Shown here piece after piece: positions 39,698-48,767 of a stretch of 64,000 bases of DNA. Source of the DNA: Amycolatopsis viridis (GTDB lineage Bacteria > Actinomycetota > Actinomycetes > Mycobacteriales > Pseudonocardiaceae); assembly GCF_011758765.1 (NCBI RefSeq), contig NZ_JAANOU010000001.1, positions 5,394,001-5,458,000 on the forward strand. The letters run 5' to 3'. Position numbers and translations under genes: made by a program. A model generated the notes under the pieces. It did not search any database, was not told where the DNA came from, and worked only from the letters and a program-made list of their open reading frames with translations. Within the stretch, counting starts at the first letter, position 1, and each line of letters opens with the position of its first letter.

Positions 39698-40398
39698 GCC
39701 CCGGAGTTTACGGAAGGCTTCGTGGCCCGGTGGATGGCGACGACGCCGAACGTCAGGTTCAGCCACTCCACCTTCGTCCAGCCCGCGTCGGCGATGATCC
39801 GCGCCAGTGCGCGCTGGTCGTGCCACGCGGCCATGGATTCGGCCAGGTAGGAGTACGCCTGCGGGTTGGTCGAGGAGAACCGGCCGAGCAGGGTCATCAC
39901 CCGCAGGATGAAGCGCCGGTAGACGAACCGGATCGGCGGGAACGTGGGCGTCGACACCTCGCAGATCACCAGGCGCCCGCCGGGCTTGACCACCCGCGCG
40001 ATCTCCTCGAGCGCGGCCCTGGTGTCGACGAAGTTGCGGATGCCGAAGGTGATCGTGGCGGCGTCGAAGCTGTCGTCGGCGAAGGGCAGGTGCAGCGCGT
40101 CGGCGGCGACCATCGGGACGTCACGGTGCTTGCCGCTGCGGAGCATGCCGAGCGAGAAGTCGGCGGCCAGGCACCACGCGCCGCCGCGCGCGTACTCGGC
40201 GGTGGACACCCCGGTACCGGCGGCGAGGTCGAGCACCTTCTCCCCGCGGCGCGCGTCGAGCACGCGGGATGTCATCGTGCGCCACCGCCGGTCGAACCCG
40301 AACGTCATGACCGAGTTCGCCCGGTCGTAGCCGGCCGAGACGCCGTCGAACATCGCGGCGACCTCGTGCGGATCTTTGTCGAGGCTCGCACGGGACAT
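39694..40398 (-). CDS. menG: Demethylmenaquinone methyltransferase
   Basis: 234 residues of the UbiE/MenG family. FDGVSAGYDRANSVMTFG near residue 17 and the SAM motif VLDLAAGTGVSTAEYA near 55 are diagnostic; FGIRNFVDTRAALEEIARVVKPGG follows. It adds the ring methyl that converts demethylmenaquinone to menaquinone, the last common step. It overlaps menJ by 4 bp. Ubiquinone genes are absent, so the menaquinone role is clear. Confidence 0.93.
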   Translation of the reverse strand: MSRASLDKDPHEVAAMFDGVSAGYDRANSVMTFGFDRRWRTMTSRVLDARRGEKVLDLAAGTGVSTAEYARGGAWCLAADFSLGMLRSGKHRDVPMVAADALHLPFADDSFDAATITFGIRNFVDTRAALEEIARVVKPGGRLVICEVSTPTFPPIRFVYRRFILRVMTLLGRFSSTNPQAYSYLAESMAAWHDQRALARIIADAGWTKVEWLNLTFGVVAIHRATKPSVNSGA

Positions 40399-40432
40399 GC
40401 CTGAAGCCTAACCGCGATGCCCCCGGCCCGGG

Positions 40433-41544
40433 TCAGGGTGGCGGGGACAGCGCGGACAACATGCCCCGCACGCTCGCCGGCCAGGCGAACTCCTCCGCCC
40501 GGGCCCGGGAAGCCGCACGCCGCAGGTCCTCCGGCCGGTCCAGCAGTCCGGTGACGGCGGTCGCGAACGCCCGTGGCAGGTCCGGCACCGCGGCCCCGCA
40601 CCCGGGCCGGACGATCTCCCGCAGCGCCGACGACCGCGACACCACCACCGGCGTCCCGGACGCGAGCGCCTCCAGCGCGGCGAGCCCGAACGTCTCGTGC
40701 GGACCGGGCGCGAGCGAGACGTCCGCGCTGGCCAGCAGCCGCGCCACGGCGGTCCGGTCGGACACGAACCCGAGGAACGTCACCGGCAGCCCGCGTGCCC
40801 GCCGCTCCAGCGCCCGCCGCCGCGGCCCGTCCCCGGCGATCACCAGCCGCACCCGGGCGCCGGACCCGGTCAGCTCGGCGACCGTGTCCACGCTGCGTTC
40901 CACGTGCTTCTCCGGCGACAGCCGGCCACAGTGGACGAGCAGGGCATCCGCGCCGGACGCCAGTTCACCGCGCAGCGCGGCATCGCGGTGAGCGGGCCGG
41001 AAGGTGGCGAGGTCGACGCCGAGCGGGACCTGCCGGACGTTGCCGGCGCCGATCCGGTCGAACTCCTCACGCGCGAACGAGGTGGTGCACACGACGGTGT
41101 CGTAGTTGCCCGCCATGCGGCGGTTGGCGACGTCGGCGACCCGGCGTGCCAGCGGCCCCGGCACCAGGAACTGCTCCAGCAGCCGGTCCAGCCGCTCGTG
41201 CGAGATCACCACGCTCGGCACGTCGTGACGCCGCGCCCACACCCCCATCCCGCGCAGCGTCAGCCGGTCGGACACCTCCAGCCGGTCCGGCCGCAACGCC
41301 GACAGCAGCGCGCGCACCCGGAACGGGTCCACCGCCCGGTAGCCACCGGTGCCGGGGATCCGCGGCGCGGGCAGGGAGATCCGGCTTACCCCGGTCGGCA
41401 GCCGCTCCTCGGCGTGCCGCGGTCCCGGCACCACGAGCGTCACCCGGTGGCCGCTCGCCACGTACCCGGCGCCGAGGTGGTGCAGCGCGGTGCGCAGGCC
41501 ACCGGAGCGGGCCCGTAGAAGTTCGCCAGCTGGACGATGTGCAC
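40433..41544 (-). CDS. GT4 glycosyltransferase with apparent 1-nt frameshift near its start
   Basis: From 41461 down to 40433 an intact frame of 342 residues encodes a GT-B glycosyltransferase (VHCGRLSPEKHVE, then PHETFGLAALEA with the E-x7-E motif). The expected GT4 N-terminus, VHIVQLANFYGP, lies in another frame starting at GTG 41544, four bases after the upstream gene's stop. Switching frame at GGGCCC (41510-41514) continues into SGGLRTALHHLGAGYVASGH. One missing base, real or a sequencing error, explains this. If real, the enzyme loses its acceptor-side first strand, or is translated from GTG 41461 and is probably inactive. Donor and acceptor are unknown. Confidence 0.7.
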
Positions 41545-41548
41545 GGCC

Positions 41549-42670
41549 TCACGCGGCCCGCGCCACCCGGCCGGTGACCACCTCGTAGTGGTGCACCAGC
41601 TCCGCGCACACCACCGGCCAGGTGCGGCCCAGGACGACCTTGCGCGCCTTGCCGCCCAGCCGCTCGCGCAGCGCCGGATCCCGCAGGTCGTGCACCCGCC
41701 GCACCAGCTCCCCGGCGAACCCGTCCGGATCCGGCGGCAGCAGGTAGCCGGTGCGGCCGGGCAGCACGAGGTCGCGCGGTCCGCCCGAGTCCGGCGCCAG
41801 CACCGGCAGACCGGAGGCCATCGCCTCCTGCACCGCCTGGCAGAACGTCTCGTGCGGTCCGGTGTGGACGAACACGTCCAGGCTGGCGTAGGCGGCGGAC
41901 AGCTCGTCTCCGTAACGGGCGCCGAGGAAGGCCGCGCCGGGCAGGCGGGCCTGCAGGTCCTCGCGGTCCGGGCCGTCACCGACGACCACCAGCCGCACCC
42001 CGGGCATCCCGGCCAGCGCCGCGAGCCTGCCCACCTCCTTCTCCGGCGCGAGCCGCCCGACGAACCCGACCAGCAGCTCCCCGCCCGGGGCCAGCCGGGC
42101 ACGCAGCTCCGGATCGGCGTGCGCGGGCGAGAACCGGTCGACGTCCACCCCCCGCCCCCAGCGGTGCACGCGCGGCACGCCGTGCGCCCGCAGGTCCTCG
42201 ACCGACTGCGTGGACGGCGCGAGCGTCCGGTCGGCCTTCGCGTGCAGCCGCCGCACCCACCGCCACGCCGCCCGCGCACCCAGGCCGAGCCCGTAGGCGG
42301 TGGCGAACCCGGCGATGTCGGTCTGGAACACCGCGACCGAGGGCACCCGCAGGCGGCGGGCCGCGGCGAGCCCCCGCGCGCCGACCACGAACGGCGAGGC
42401 CAGGTGCACCACGTCCGGGCCGAACGCGGCGAGCGCGGTCAGCACCGTCCGGGTGGGCAGGCCGATCGGCAGCGAGTTGACCACCGGCAGGTCCAGCGCC
42501 GGGGTCCGCACCACGGGCACGCCCCGGTAGTGCACGGGCCCGGCCAGGCCGGGGGCGACCACCAGCACGTCGTGGCCGGTGTCCCGCAGGTGCTCGACGA
42601 CCCGCAGCACCGAGTTGGTCACGCCGTTCACCTGCGGGAGGAAGCTTTCGGTGACGATGGCGACGCGCAC
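41549..42670 (-). CDS. GDP-mannose-dependent mannosyltransferase-like GT4 (MgtA-like)
   Basis: 373 residues. [19 protein letters not shown] at the N-terminus (GTG 42670) is the acceptor-binding start of the MgtA/PimB-like GT4 clade. [10 protein letters not shown] near residue 202 and [13 protein letters not shown] with the E-x7-E pair bind the nucleotide sugar. The mycobacterial homologue beside menG (Rv0557) transfers mannose to a glucuronosyl diacylglycerol. Conserved position next to menG supports orthology. Product and acceptor here are inferred from that. Confidence 0.85.
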   Translation of the reverse strand: MRVAIVTESFLPQVNGVTNSVLRVVEHLRDTGHDVLVVAPGLAGPVHYRGVPVVRTPALDLPVVNSLPIGLPTRTVLTALAAFGPDVVHLASPFVVGARGLAAARRLRVPSVAVFQTDIAGFATAYGLGLGARAAWRWVRRLHAKADRTLAPSTQSVEDLRAHGVPRVHRWGRGVDVDRFSPAHADPELRARLAPGGELLVGFVGRLAPEKEVGRLAALAGMPGVRLVVVGDGPDREDLQARLPGAAFLGARYGDELSAAYASLDVFVHTGPHETFCQAVQEAMASGLPVLAPDSGGPRDLVLPGRTGYLLPPDPDGFAGELVRRVHDLRDPALRERLGGKARKVVLGRTWPVVCAELVHHYEVVTGRVARAA

Positions 42671-42812
42671 CGTCCCACGGTGACAGCCGGTCCGGTTCGG
42701 GCGGAAAAGCGTGCGTGACGAGGCAGCCAACGGTGCCCGAACTTCACGAAGCTTTCTCCCCTTCACCTGGGTGTTGCCACCCGGACACCCGGCGCCGCCA
42801 CACTCGGCTGGC

Positions 42813-43658
42813 GTGACCCTCCTCTCCGCCCGCCCGCCCCACCCGGTCGAGCCGGGCCTGCTGTCGCGGGCGCTCGAGGTCGCCGGACGGCTGGCCAACG
42901 ACGCCACCGACGTGATCACCGCGACCGCCGGCCGCGGCGCCCACCCGGACGTGGCGGACTCGCCGTTCGACTGGGTCACCGACACCGACCGCATCCTGGA
43001 GCGGCACACCCGCCGCGTGCTGACCGCCGAGTTCCCCGGCATCCCGGTCGTCGGCGGCGAGTTCGGCGCCGACACCGGCGCGGACTCCGCGGCCTACCGC
43101 TGGGTGGTGGACCCGGTCGACGGCACCGCCAACTACGTGGCCGGCGTGCCCTGGTGCGCCTACAGCCTGGCACTGGTCGATGCGTCCGGCCCGGTCGTCG
43201 GCGTGGTCGCCGACCCCTACCGCGCCCAGATCTACGCCGCCGCCCGCGGTCGCGGCACCCGCGCGAACGGCAAGCCGGTCCGGCTGACCGGACGGGACCG
43301 GATCGCCGGGGCGATCGTGTGCACCGAGCTGGCCCGCAAGGGGCCGTGGCCGGGCATGGGCTCGTTCATCGAGCACGCCGCGGCCGCGCGCGCCGGGGTC
43401 CGTGTGCTCGGCTCGGCGGCGTTGTCGATCGCGCAGGTCGCGCTGGGACACGCGATCGCCGCGGTGCTGCACAGCTACCACGAATGGGACGTCGCCGGAT
43501 CCGTGGCGCTGGCCATCGAGGCGGGCGCCGTCGTGCTGGACCGCCGCGGCGACGACAGTCCGCTGCCCACCGACGGCCTGCTCGTCGCCGCGCCGGGCGT
43601 CGCCGGGGAGGTCCTGTCGTGGTGGCAGGAAACCGAACGCGGGATTCGTGCGTCCTAG
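42813..43658 (+). CDS. Inositol monophosphatase-family phosphatase
   Basis: 281 residues from GTG 42813. The metal-binding motifs are in order: GGEFGAD (near 77), [15 protein letters not shown] (near 99) and [15 protein letters not shown] (near 226). Family members hydrolyse inositol-1-phosphate, histidinol phosphate or 3'-phosphoadenosine 5'-phosphate. The start was placed after 34 codons of unconserved upstream sequence because the family begins with [10 protein letters not shown]. It is divergent from the MgtA-like gene with a 142-bp gap. Exact substrate is undecided. Confidence 0.88.
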   Translation: MTLLSARPPHPVEPGLLSRALEVAGRLANDATDVITATAGRGAHPDVADSPFDWVTDTDRILERHTRRVLTAEFPGIPVVGGEFGADTGADSAAYRWVVDPVDGTANYVAGVPWCAYSLALVDASGPVVGVVADPYRAQIYAAARGRGTRANGKPVRLTGRDRIAGAIVCTELARKGPWPGMGSFIEHAAAARAGVRVLGSAALSIAQVALGHAIAAVLHSYHEWDVAGSVALAIEAGAVVLDRRGDDSPLPTDGLLVAAPGVAGEVLSWWQETERGIRAS

Positions 43659-43692
43659 ATCCGACGAGAATCCGGAACCGGGAGCGACACGA

Positions 43693-44100
43693 ATGATCAT
43701 CTACGGCTGGCGCAAGAGCGTCCAGGACCTGGCCACCGCGACCTACCTGTGCGGGAACTGCCAGAACCCCAGCGCGCACGCCCTGCGCCGGGCGGTCACG
43801 AAGTTCACGCTGTTCTTCATCCCGCTGTTCCCGATCAGCTCGAGGTACTTCACCGTCTGCACCTTCTGCGGCATGACCAACAAGCTGACCAAGCAGGAGG
43901 CGCAGCAGGTCCAGGCCATGCAGCAGGCGCAGCCGCCGGCCGGCTACCCGCAGCAGGCCTATCCGCAGCAGGCCTATCCGCAGCAGGCCTATCCGCAGCC
44001 CGGGTATCCGCAGCAGCAGCCACAGCCCGGCTACGTGCCGCAACCGCAGGTGCAGCAGTACCCGCAGCAGCAGATCCAGCCGCCGCGGCAGGGCTTCTAG
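43693..44100 (+). CDS. Zinc-ribbon protein with YPQQA repeat tail
   Basis: 135 residues. The first 75 form a zinc ribbon (CGNCQN ... CTFCGM) around a hydrophobic stretch (TKFTLFFIPLFPI), resembling the zinc-ribbon family found widely in actinobacteria. The tail is Pro/Gln/Tyr-rich with tandem YPQQA units encoded by 15-bp repeats. The tail may mediate protein contacts. It overlaps the convergent gene by 4 bp. Function unknown. Confidence 0.82.
   Translation: MIIYGWRKSVQDLATATYLCGNCQNPSAHALRRAVTKFTLFFIPLFPISSRYFTVCTFCGMTNKLTKQEAQQVQAMQQAQPPAGYPQQAYPQQAYPQQAYPQPGYPQQQPQPGYVPQPQVQQYPQQQIQPPRQGF
43948..44007 (+). repeat. 15-bp tandem repeats inside the zinc-ribbon gene
   Basis: Three near-identical copies of TATCCGCAGCAGGCC (the first with TACCCG) and a degenerate fourth lie in frame and encode YPQQA. 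Because the unit is a multiple of three, copy-number change would lengthen or shorten the tail without frameshift. Confidence 0.8.
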
Positions 44101-44660
44101 CGCGCCACGCGGTAGCGGAGGTAGACCACGTCCGAGCTGACGGTGCGGGTCTCGACGAGGTCGAGATCCGCCCGGCGCCCGTGCTGCGGGAAGAACGGGA
44201 TGCCGCCGCCCACCAGCACCGGGTAGACCCTGGCCCGGTACTCGTCGATCAGGCCCGCCGCGGCCACCTCGGCGGCGAGGGTCGCGCCGCCGATCGCGAT
44301 GTCCCCGTCCCCCGGCTCGGCCCGCAGCCGCTCGATCTCCTCCGCCACGCCGCCGGTGGCCAGGCGCGCGTTGCCCCGCACCTCCCGCAGCGTGGTGGAG
44401 AAGACGACCTTGGGGAGCGCGTTCCAGACCCCGGCGAACTCGAGCTCCGCGTCGTCGAGGGACTGCTCCTGCTCGGCGGTCTCCCAGTACAGCATCGTCT
44501 CGTACAGCCGCCGTCCCATCAGGTGCACGCCGACCCCGCGCACCTCGTCGAGGGCGAGACGGAAGACCTCCTCGGTCGGGACGCTCCAGTCGAAGGAGCC
44601 GTCCGGCCCGACGATGTAGCCGTCCAGTGAGATGGCCATCGAGTAGGTCACGCTGCGCAT
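44097..44660 (-). CDS. Dihydrofolate reductase-like (RibD C-terminal fold) protein
   Basis: 187 residues. YSMAISLDGYI at the N-terminus and GGATLAAEVAAAGLIDEY near residue 123 are hallmarks of the RibD_C/YyaP-type reductases; LMGRRLYETM follows the pattern of the NADPH-binding strand. The protein probably binds NADPH, but no substrate is known for most family members. It overlaps the convergent zinc-ribbon gene. Confidence 0.87.
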   Translation of the reverse strand: MRSVTYSMAISLDGYIVGPDGSFDWSVPTEEVFRLALDEVRGVGVHLMGRRLYETMLYWETAEQEQSLDDAELEFAGVWNALPKVVFSTTLREVRGNARLATGGVAEEIERLRAEPGDGDIAIGGATLAAEVAAAGLIDEYRARVYPVLVGGGIPFFPQHGRRADLDLVETRTVSSDVVYLRYRVAR

Positions 44661-44681
44661 CGGGCCCCCGGGTGGTCGGAT

Positions 44682-45176
44682 TCAGCCGGATTTGACCGGG
44701 GCGTCGTCGTCCACAACGGCGACCTCCGGTTCCGCCGGTACGGCGCGGCGCAAGCGGTGCCGCATGCCCCAGGACGCGGCGCCCGCGACCAGCCAGGTGA
44801 CCAGCACCGTCAGGCCCAGCGGCAGCAGGGTGAGCGTCGCGGTGCGGCCGGCCACCCGCGCCAGATCCGGATCCGTCGCGTCGTATTCGATGCGCACCAG
44901 ATCACCCGCGACCAGCCCGCTCGGGTAGAGCACCCCGTTCGACGGGATGTGCACGATGCCGTCCGGGGTTTCGAAGCGGATGATCGTCCGGTCCCACGTC
45001 ACCGCGTCGACCTCGGCCGTCGCCGTGCCCAGGTGGCCGGTGATCGCCTCGTCGTTGCGGATCGCGGCCAGCAGCAGCCCGGCGCACAGCACGGTGATCA
45101 CGACGGCGACGGCGAGCACGCAGCGACGGCCGATCTTCAGCCACCACAGACTCCTCGCCGTCACCCGTCCGAGCAT
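44682..45176 (-). CDS. DUF3592-type membrane protein
   Basis: 164 residues with two transmembrane helices (about 18-38 and 117-138). Between them is a beta-rich extracytoplasmic segment (IRFETPDGIVHIPSNGVLYPSGL region, near 68-90) of DUF3592 type. The equivalent position near menD and mgtA in M. tuberculosis also holds a small membrane gene (Rv0556). Function is not known. The next gene upstream starts 12 bp away and may be co-transcribed. Confidence 0.82.
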   Translation of the reverse strand: MLGRVTARSLWWLKIGRRCVLAVAVVITVLCAGLLLAAIRNDEAITGHLGTATAEVDAVTWDRTIIRFETPDGIVHIPSNGVLYPSGLVAGDLVRIEYDATDPDLARVAGRTATLTLLPLGLTVLVTWLVAGAASWGMRHRLRRAVPAEPEVAVVDDDAPVKSG

Positions 45177-45188
45177 AGAAGGTGCGGG

Positions 45189-46688
45189 TTAACGGCTTCC
45201 CCCGGCCGCCAGGAGCCGGTGCGTCCGCTCGATCGACGGGTACGACTCCGGCTGCGCGGCGCTGCGCAGCGTGACCGTCCCGTTCGGCCCGGTGGCCGGT
45301 TTGCCCGCGGTGAACAGCCACGTCTGGAACAGCTGGCGCAGCGGTTTGCCGGAGACCTGCTCGGCCAGCGCGACGAAGTCGCTGATCCGGGCGTCGCCGC
45401 CCCGGTGCTGCGCGACCCACCCGCGCAGGATGGCGAAGAACGCCTCGTCCCCCACCGCGGTGCGCAGCGCCTGCACCGCCATCGCGCCGCGGTCGTACAC
45501 CGCGTCGTCGAACTGCGCGGCCACGCCCGGGTCACCCGGCAGGACCTGCCAGAACGGCGCGTCCGCCGGGTGGGAGTCGTAGGCGTACTGGGCGAGCTCG
45601 GCGGCGGTGCCCTCGCCCTGGTGCTCCGACCACAGGTACTCGGCGTAGCTGGCGAAGCCCTCGTTGAGCCAGATGTCGCTCCACCGGCCCAGCGATACGG
45701 AGTCGCCGAACCACTGGTGGGCGTTCTCGTGCGCGACGACCGAGGTGTTCGCGCCCGAGACGAAGAACTTGGTGCTGTACACCGGCCGCGTCTGCGCCTC
45801 GAGCGCGAAGGTCAGGCCGGTGCTGACCACGCCGCCCTCCGCCTCGAACGGGTACGGGCCGAACTGGCTCGCCAGGAACCCGACGATCTCCGGCGTGCGC
45901 TCGACACTCGCCTTCGCCGCGGCCAGCGACTCACCCGCGGACGGGTCGTACGCGGTGGTGAACGGCTTGCCGTCCGGGGTCGCGGACTGGTTCACCTCGA
46001 ACTTGCCCACCTCGAGCGTGGTGGCGTAGGTGTTCTGCGGCTGCGTGCTGCGCCAGTTCCAGCGCGTCCAGCCGGCCCGCTGCTTGGTCTTGCGGACGAG
46101 CGTGCCGGTGGACAGGGCAGCGACGTCGTCGGGCACCTCGACGGACACGTCGTAGGTGGCCTTGTCCGTGGGGTGGTCGTCGGACGGGTACCACCATTGG
46201 GCGTTCTGCGGCTCGTCGACGGCGAGGGCACCGTCCGGGGTCTTCTTCCAGGCCGTGTAGCCGTCGATGACGACCTTGGACGGCGTGTCGGCGTAGGTCA
46301 CGACGACGGTGATGGGCTGGTGCTTCGCCAGCGGCCGGACCGGGGTGACCTCCAGCTCGCCCGGCCGGGTCACGCGGAAGGCGGCGGGTGCGTTGTTCAC
46401 CCGGATGGAGCTGACTTGCAGGCCGAAGTCCAGGTCGAAGCTGGTGAGCTCCTGCGTGGTGGTGGCGAGGATGGTCGTGGTGCCGGCGAGCTGGTCGGTG
46501 GCGGGCTGGTAGGTCAGGCGGATGTCGTAGTGCGCGACGTCGTAGCCGCCGTTGCCGGCGTACGGGTAGTAGGGGTCGCCGGCGCCGGGCGCGCCGGGCG
46601 CGGGCGCGGCACTGGCGGTCGAGGCGAGCAGAACGGTCGCCAGTCCGGTCGTCACGGCCCCCAGGCCGGCGCGAGTTCGCAAACGCAT
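45189..46688 (-). CDS. Secreted M1-family zinc metallopeptidase
   Basis: 499 residues. The first 27 form a Sec signal peptide ending ASTASAAPAPG. The zinc motif HENAH is at about residue 318 with the third ligand Glu in NEGFASYAEYLW. An aminopeptidase-type exopeptidase motif (a GxMEN element) is not obvious, although the region before the zinc site is GGVVSTGLTF. It is shorter than aminopeptidase N, containing only the N-terminal beta domain and catalytic domain. It acts outside the cell. The 357-bp region upstream holds the repeat array. Confidence 0.9.
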   Translation of the reverse strand: MRLRTRAGLGAVTTGLATVLLASTASAAPAPGAPGAGDPYYPYAGNGGYDVAHYDIRLTYQPATDQLAGTTTILATTTQELTSFDLDFGLQVSSIRVNNAPAAFRVTRPGELEVTPVRPLAKHQPITVVVTYADTPSKVVIDGYTAWKKTPDGALAVDEPQNAQWWYPSDDHPTDKATYDVSVEVPDDVAALSTGTLVRKTKQRAGWTRWNWRSTQPQNTYATTLEVGKFEVNQSATPDGKPFTTAYDPSAGESLAAAKASVERTPEIVGFLASQFGPYPFEAEGGVVSTGLTFALEAQTRPVYSTKFFVSGANTSVVAHENAHQWFGDSVSLGRWSDIWLNEGFASYAEYLWSEHQGEGTAAELAQYAYDSHPADAPFWQVLPGDPGVAAQFDDAVYDRGAMAVQALRTAVGDEAFFAILRGWVAQHRGGDARISDFVALAEQVSGKPLRQLFQTWLFTAGKPATGPNGTVTLRSAAQPESYPSIERTHRLLAAGGSR

Positions 46689-46785
46689 GCGGCGACGCTA
46701 GCCGGAAAACTCCGCACCGGACACGGCCGAAAGATGGTTCCTCCCCACTGGAAACGGCTGGCCGCCGCAACCGCGTCGCCGACCA

Positions 46786-47038
46786 GCCAACTCACCGCCC
46801 GCAAGAGCCAACGCGCCACCCGGAAGGGCAAACACGCCGCCCCAATTAGCAAACACGCGCGCACCCGGCGTGTTGGCCACTCCCGGCGCCGTGTTTGCCA
46901 CTCCCGGCGGCGTGTTCGCCCCTCGCGGCGCCGTGTTCACCACTCCCGGCGCCGTGTTGGCCACTCCCGGCGCCGTGTGCACCGCTCGCGGCGGCGTGTC
47001 GGCTGCGCCGGGGCGGCGTGTTGGCTGCGCCGGGGCGG
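46786..47038. repeat. Intergenic 21-bp-phased convergent repeat array, copy 1
   Basis: Four units starting GCCAAC or GCAAAC (46786-46869) are followed by eight units starting CGTGTTGGCC or variants (46869-47038). The period is exactly 21 bp, becoming 22 in the last two. The second set is the reverse-complement orientation of the first (GCCAACACG against CGTGTTGGC). The core of each unit is conserved and the rest varies. It fills most of the gap between the M1 peptidase start and the menD stop. No frame across it looks like a gene. Confidence 0.85.
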
Positions 47039-47045
47039 CTGCGGG

Positions 47046-48710
47046 TCAGGAGAGGGCGGTGGAGACCGCGGTGCGGATGCGGGCGTGCAGGTCGCGGTGG
47101 CGCGAGCGGTCCACCTGCACCTCGACGACCCGCAGCCCGGGCGCGGGCCGGAGAGCAGCGCGGAACTCGTCGATCGTGCCGGCGAGCACGTGCGGGACAT
47201 CGAAGCCGCTGCACAACGCTGCCAGGTCTGCGCCGTGCGGGGTGCCGAACACGTGCTCGAACGAGTCGCGGTGCTCGGGCGCGCCCTGCTCCAGCAGCGA
47301 GAAGATCCCGCCGCCGTCGTCGTTGAGCACCACGATCGTCAGGTCCGGCCGGGTGCTCGCCGGGCCGGCCAGCAGACCGTTGATGTCGTGCAGGAACGTC
47401 AGGTCGCCGAGCAGGGCGTAGGAGGGGCCGCGGTGCACCGTCGCCGCGCCGATCGCCGTGGACACCGTGCCGTCGATGCCCGCCACCCCGCGGTTGCGGT
47501 GCACCAGCACGTCCGGGCGCATGCGGCCGGCCAGCGCCACGTCCCGCGCCGGGTTCGACGAACCCACCACCAGCAGCGCGTCCGGCGGGAGCGCGTCGAC
47601 CAGCTCGGACGCCAGCCGCAACCCACTGGGCCACTGTTCCTGCCGCAACGCCCGGTCCACCGCCGCGTTCGCCAGGCCGTCCGCACGCTGCCACGCGGCC
47701 AGCCAGTCCGGGTCGGCCGGTTTGGTCGGCGAGTCGAACCACTGCCCGACCTGCCGCACGTTGTGCGCCGGTGCCGGCCAGTCCGAATCGGGCCGGACCA
47801 GCAGCACCTCGACGTCGGCGTCGGACAGCAGCTGCTGGATCTGGCGGAACACCGTCGGCCGGCCCAGGCACAGCACCTGCTCCGGCTTGTGCCGCCGGAT
47901 GAACTCCTCGGCGCCGAGCAGCCACACCCCGGACGAGATCGCCGACGACCCGAGCAGGCCCAGTCCCCCGGTCTCCGAGATCACCGGCCAGCCGTGCTGC
48001 TCACCCCATTCGCTCGCCGCGCGGACCCCGCTGTCGCACGCCACGACCAGGCCACAGCGCGCCGACGGCACCACGAACGACGGCAGCGCACCGAAGTCGG
48101 GCAGCTCGGTCCACCGCTCCCCGCCGGGCCTGCCTTCCAGCGACTCGTACCACTCGTCGTCGCCGTCGGGCACCAGCGGTTCACGGAACGGCACGTTCAG
48201 GTGCACCGGGCCGCAGCGCCACTCGCCGTAGGCGGCGTTCCACGCCCGGCAGATCTGGCTGCGCCAGTACGCGTTCTGGCCGCCGCGCCGCTCGGCGACG
48301 GCCAGCTCGTCGAAGTAGCGGACCGCGTTGCCGTACAGCCGCTGCTGGTCGATGACCTGGTTGGCGCCCGCGGCGCGCAGCTCGGGCGGGCGGTCGGCGG
48401 TGAGCACGATCAGCGGGACCCCGGCCCGGTCCGCTTCCAGCACGGCAGGGTGGAAGTTCGCCGCCGCGGTGCCGCTCGTGCACACGACGGCGACCGGGCG
48501 TCCGGTGCGCGCGGCGATGCCGAGCGCGAGGAAACCGGCGCCCCGCTCGTCGATGCGGACGTGCAGCTGGAGCCGCCCGGCCGCGGCAGCGTCGTGCAGC
48601 GCCAGCGACAGCGGCGCGTTGCGGGAGCCGGGGCACAGCACGACGTGCGAGACGGTGTTGCGGACGAGTTCGTCCACGATGACCTTGGCCTGCGCGGTCG
48701 ACGGATTCAC
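47046..48710 (-). CDS. menD: 2-succinyl-5-enolpyruvyl-6-hydroxy-3-cyclohexene-1-carboxylate synthase
   Basis: 554 residues. CPGSRNAPLSLAL (near residue 26) and DERGAGFLALG (near 54, with the catalytic Glu) are the MenD thiamine-diphosphate signatures. NDDGGGIFSLL near residue 460 is the ThDP/Mg site. It joins isochorismate and 2-oxoglutarate-derived succinic semialdehyde in menaquinone synthesis. It starts with GTG and is divergent from menB, with 57 bp between start codons. No menF, menC or menH is visible in this window. Confidence 0.93.
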   Translation of the reverse strand: MNPSTAQAKVIVDELVRNTVSHVVLCPGSRNAPLSLALHDAAAAGRLQLHVRIDERGAGFLALGIAARTGRPVAVVCTSGTAAANFHPAVLEADRAGVPLIVLTADRPPELRAAGANQVIDQQRLYGNAVRYFDELAVAERRGGQNAYWRSQICRAWNAAYGEWRCGPVHLNVPFREPLVPDGDDEWYESLEGRPGGERWTELPDFGALPSFVVPSARCGLVVACDSGVRAASEWGEQHGWPVISETGGLGLLGSSAISSGVWLLGAEEFIRRHKPEQVLCLGRPTVFRQIQQLLSDADVEVLLVRPDSDWPAPAHNVRQVGQWFDSPTKPADPDWLAAWQRADGLANAAVDRALRQEQWPSGLRLASELVDALPPDALLVVGSSNPARDVALAGRMRPDVLVHRNRGVAGIDGTVSTAIGAATVHRGPSYALLGDLTFLHDINGLLAGPASTRPDLTIVVLNDDGGGIFSLLEQGAPEHRDSFEHVFGTPHGADLAALCSGFDVPHVLAGTIDEFRAALRPAPGLRVVEVQVDRSRHRDLHARIRTAVSTALS

Positions 48711-48754
48711 CGGGCACCGCCCGGCGTGTCACCCGTCACCACAGTCACACGGCC

Positions 48755-48760
48755 TATTCT
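48755..48760 (+). promoter_or_regulatory. -10 element for leaderless menB mRNA
   Basis: TATTCT (TANNNT pattern, close to TATAAT) ends 7 bases before the menB GTG at 48768. There is no ribosome-binding site. Transcription probably starts at the GTG. Confidence 0.5.
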
Positions 48761-48767
48761 CCCAAAC

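Noticed and set aside
42711-42812. Upstream ATG giving a longer inositol-monophosphatase-family protein
   Set aside because: The extra 34 residues look like translated non-coding DNA ([11 protein letters not shown]...) and precede the normal family start.
46698-46982. A heptapeptide-repeat protein across array 1
   Set aside because: The pattern comes from the 21-bp period; there is no ribosome-binding site, and the frame is interrupted when the unit becomes 22 bp.
46786-47038. CRISPR array
   Set aside because: Units are contiguous at 21 bp without unique spacers, the orientation flips, and no cas genes are present.
44757-48767. A very long plus-strand open frame running into menB
   Set aside because: It covers the DHFR-like, DUF3592, peptidase and menD genes on the opposite strand. 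Its sequence is Arg/Gly/His-rich with no family. Only the menB part from 48768 looks like protein.
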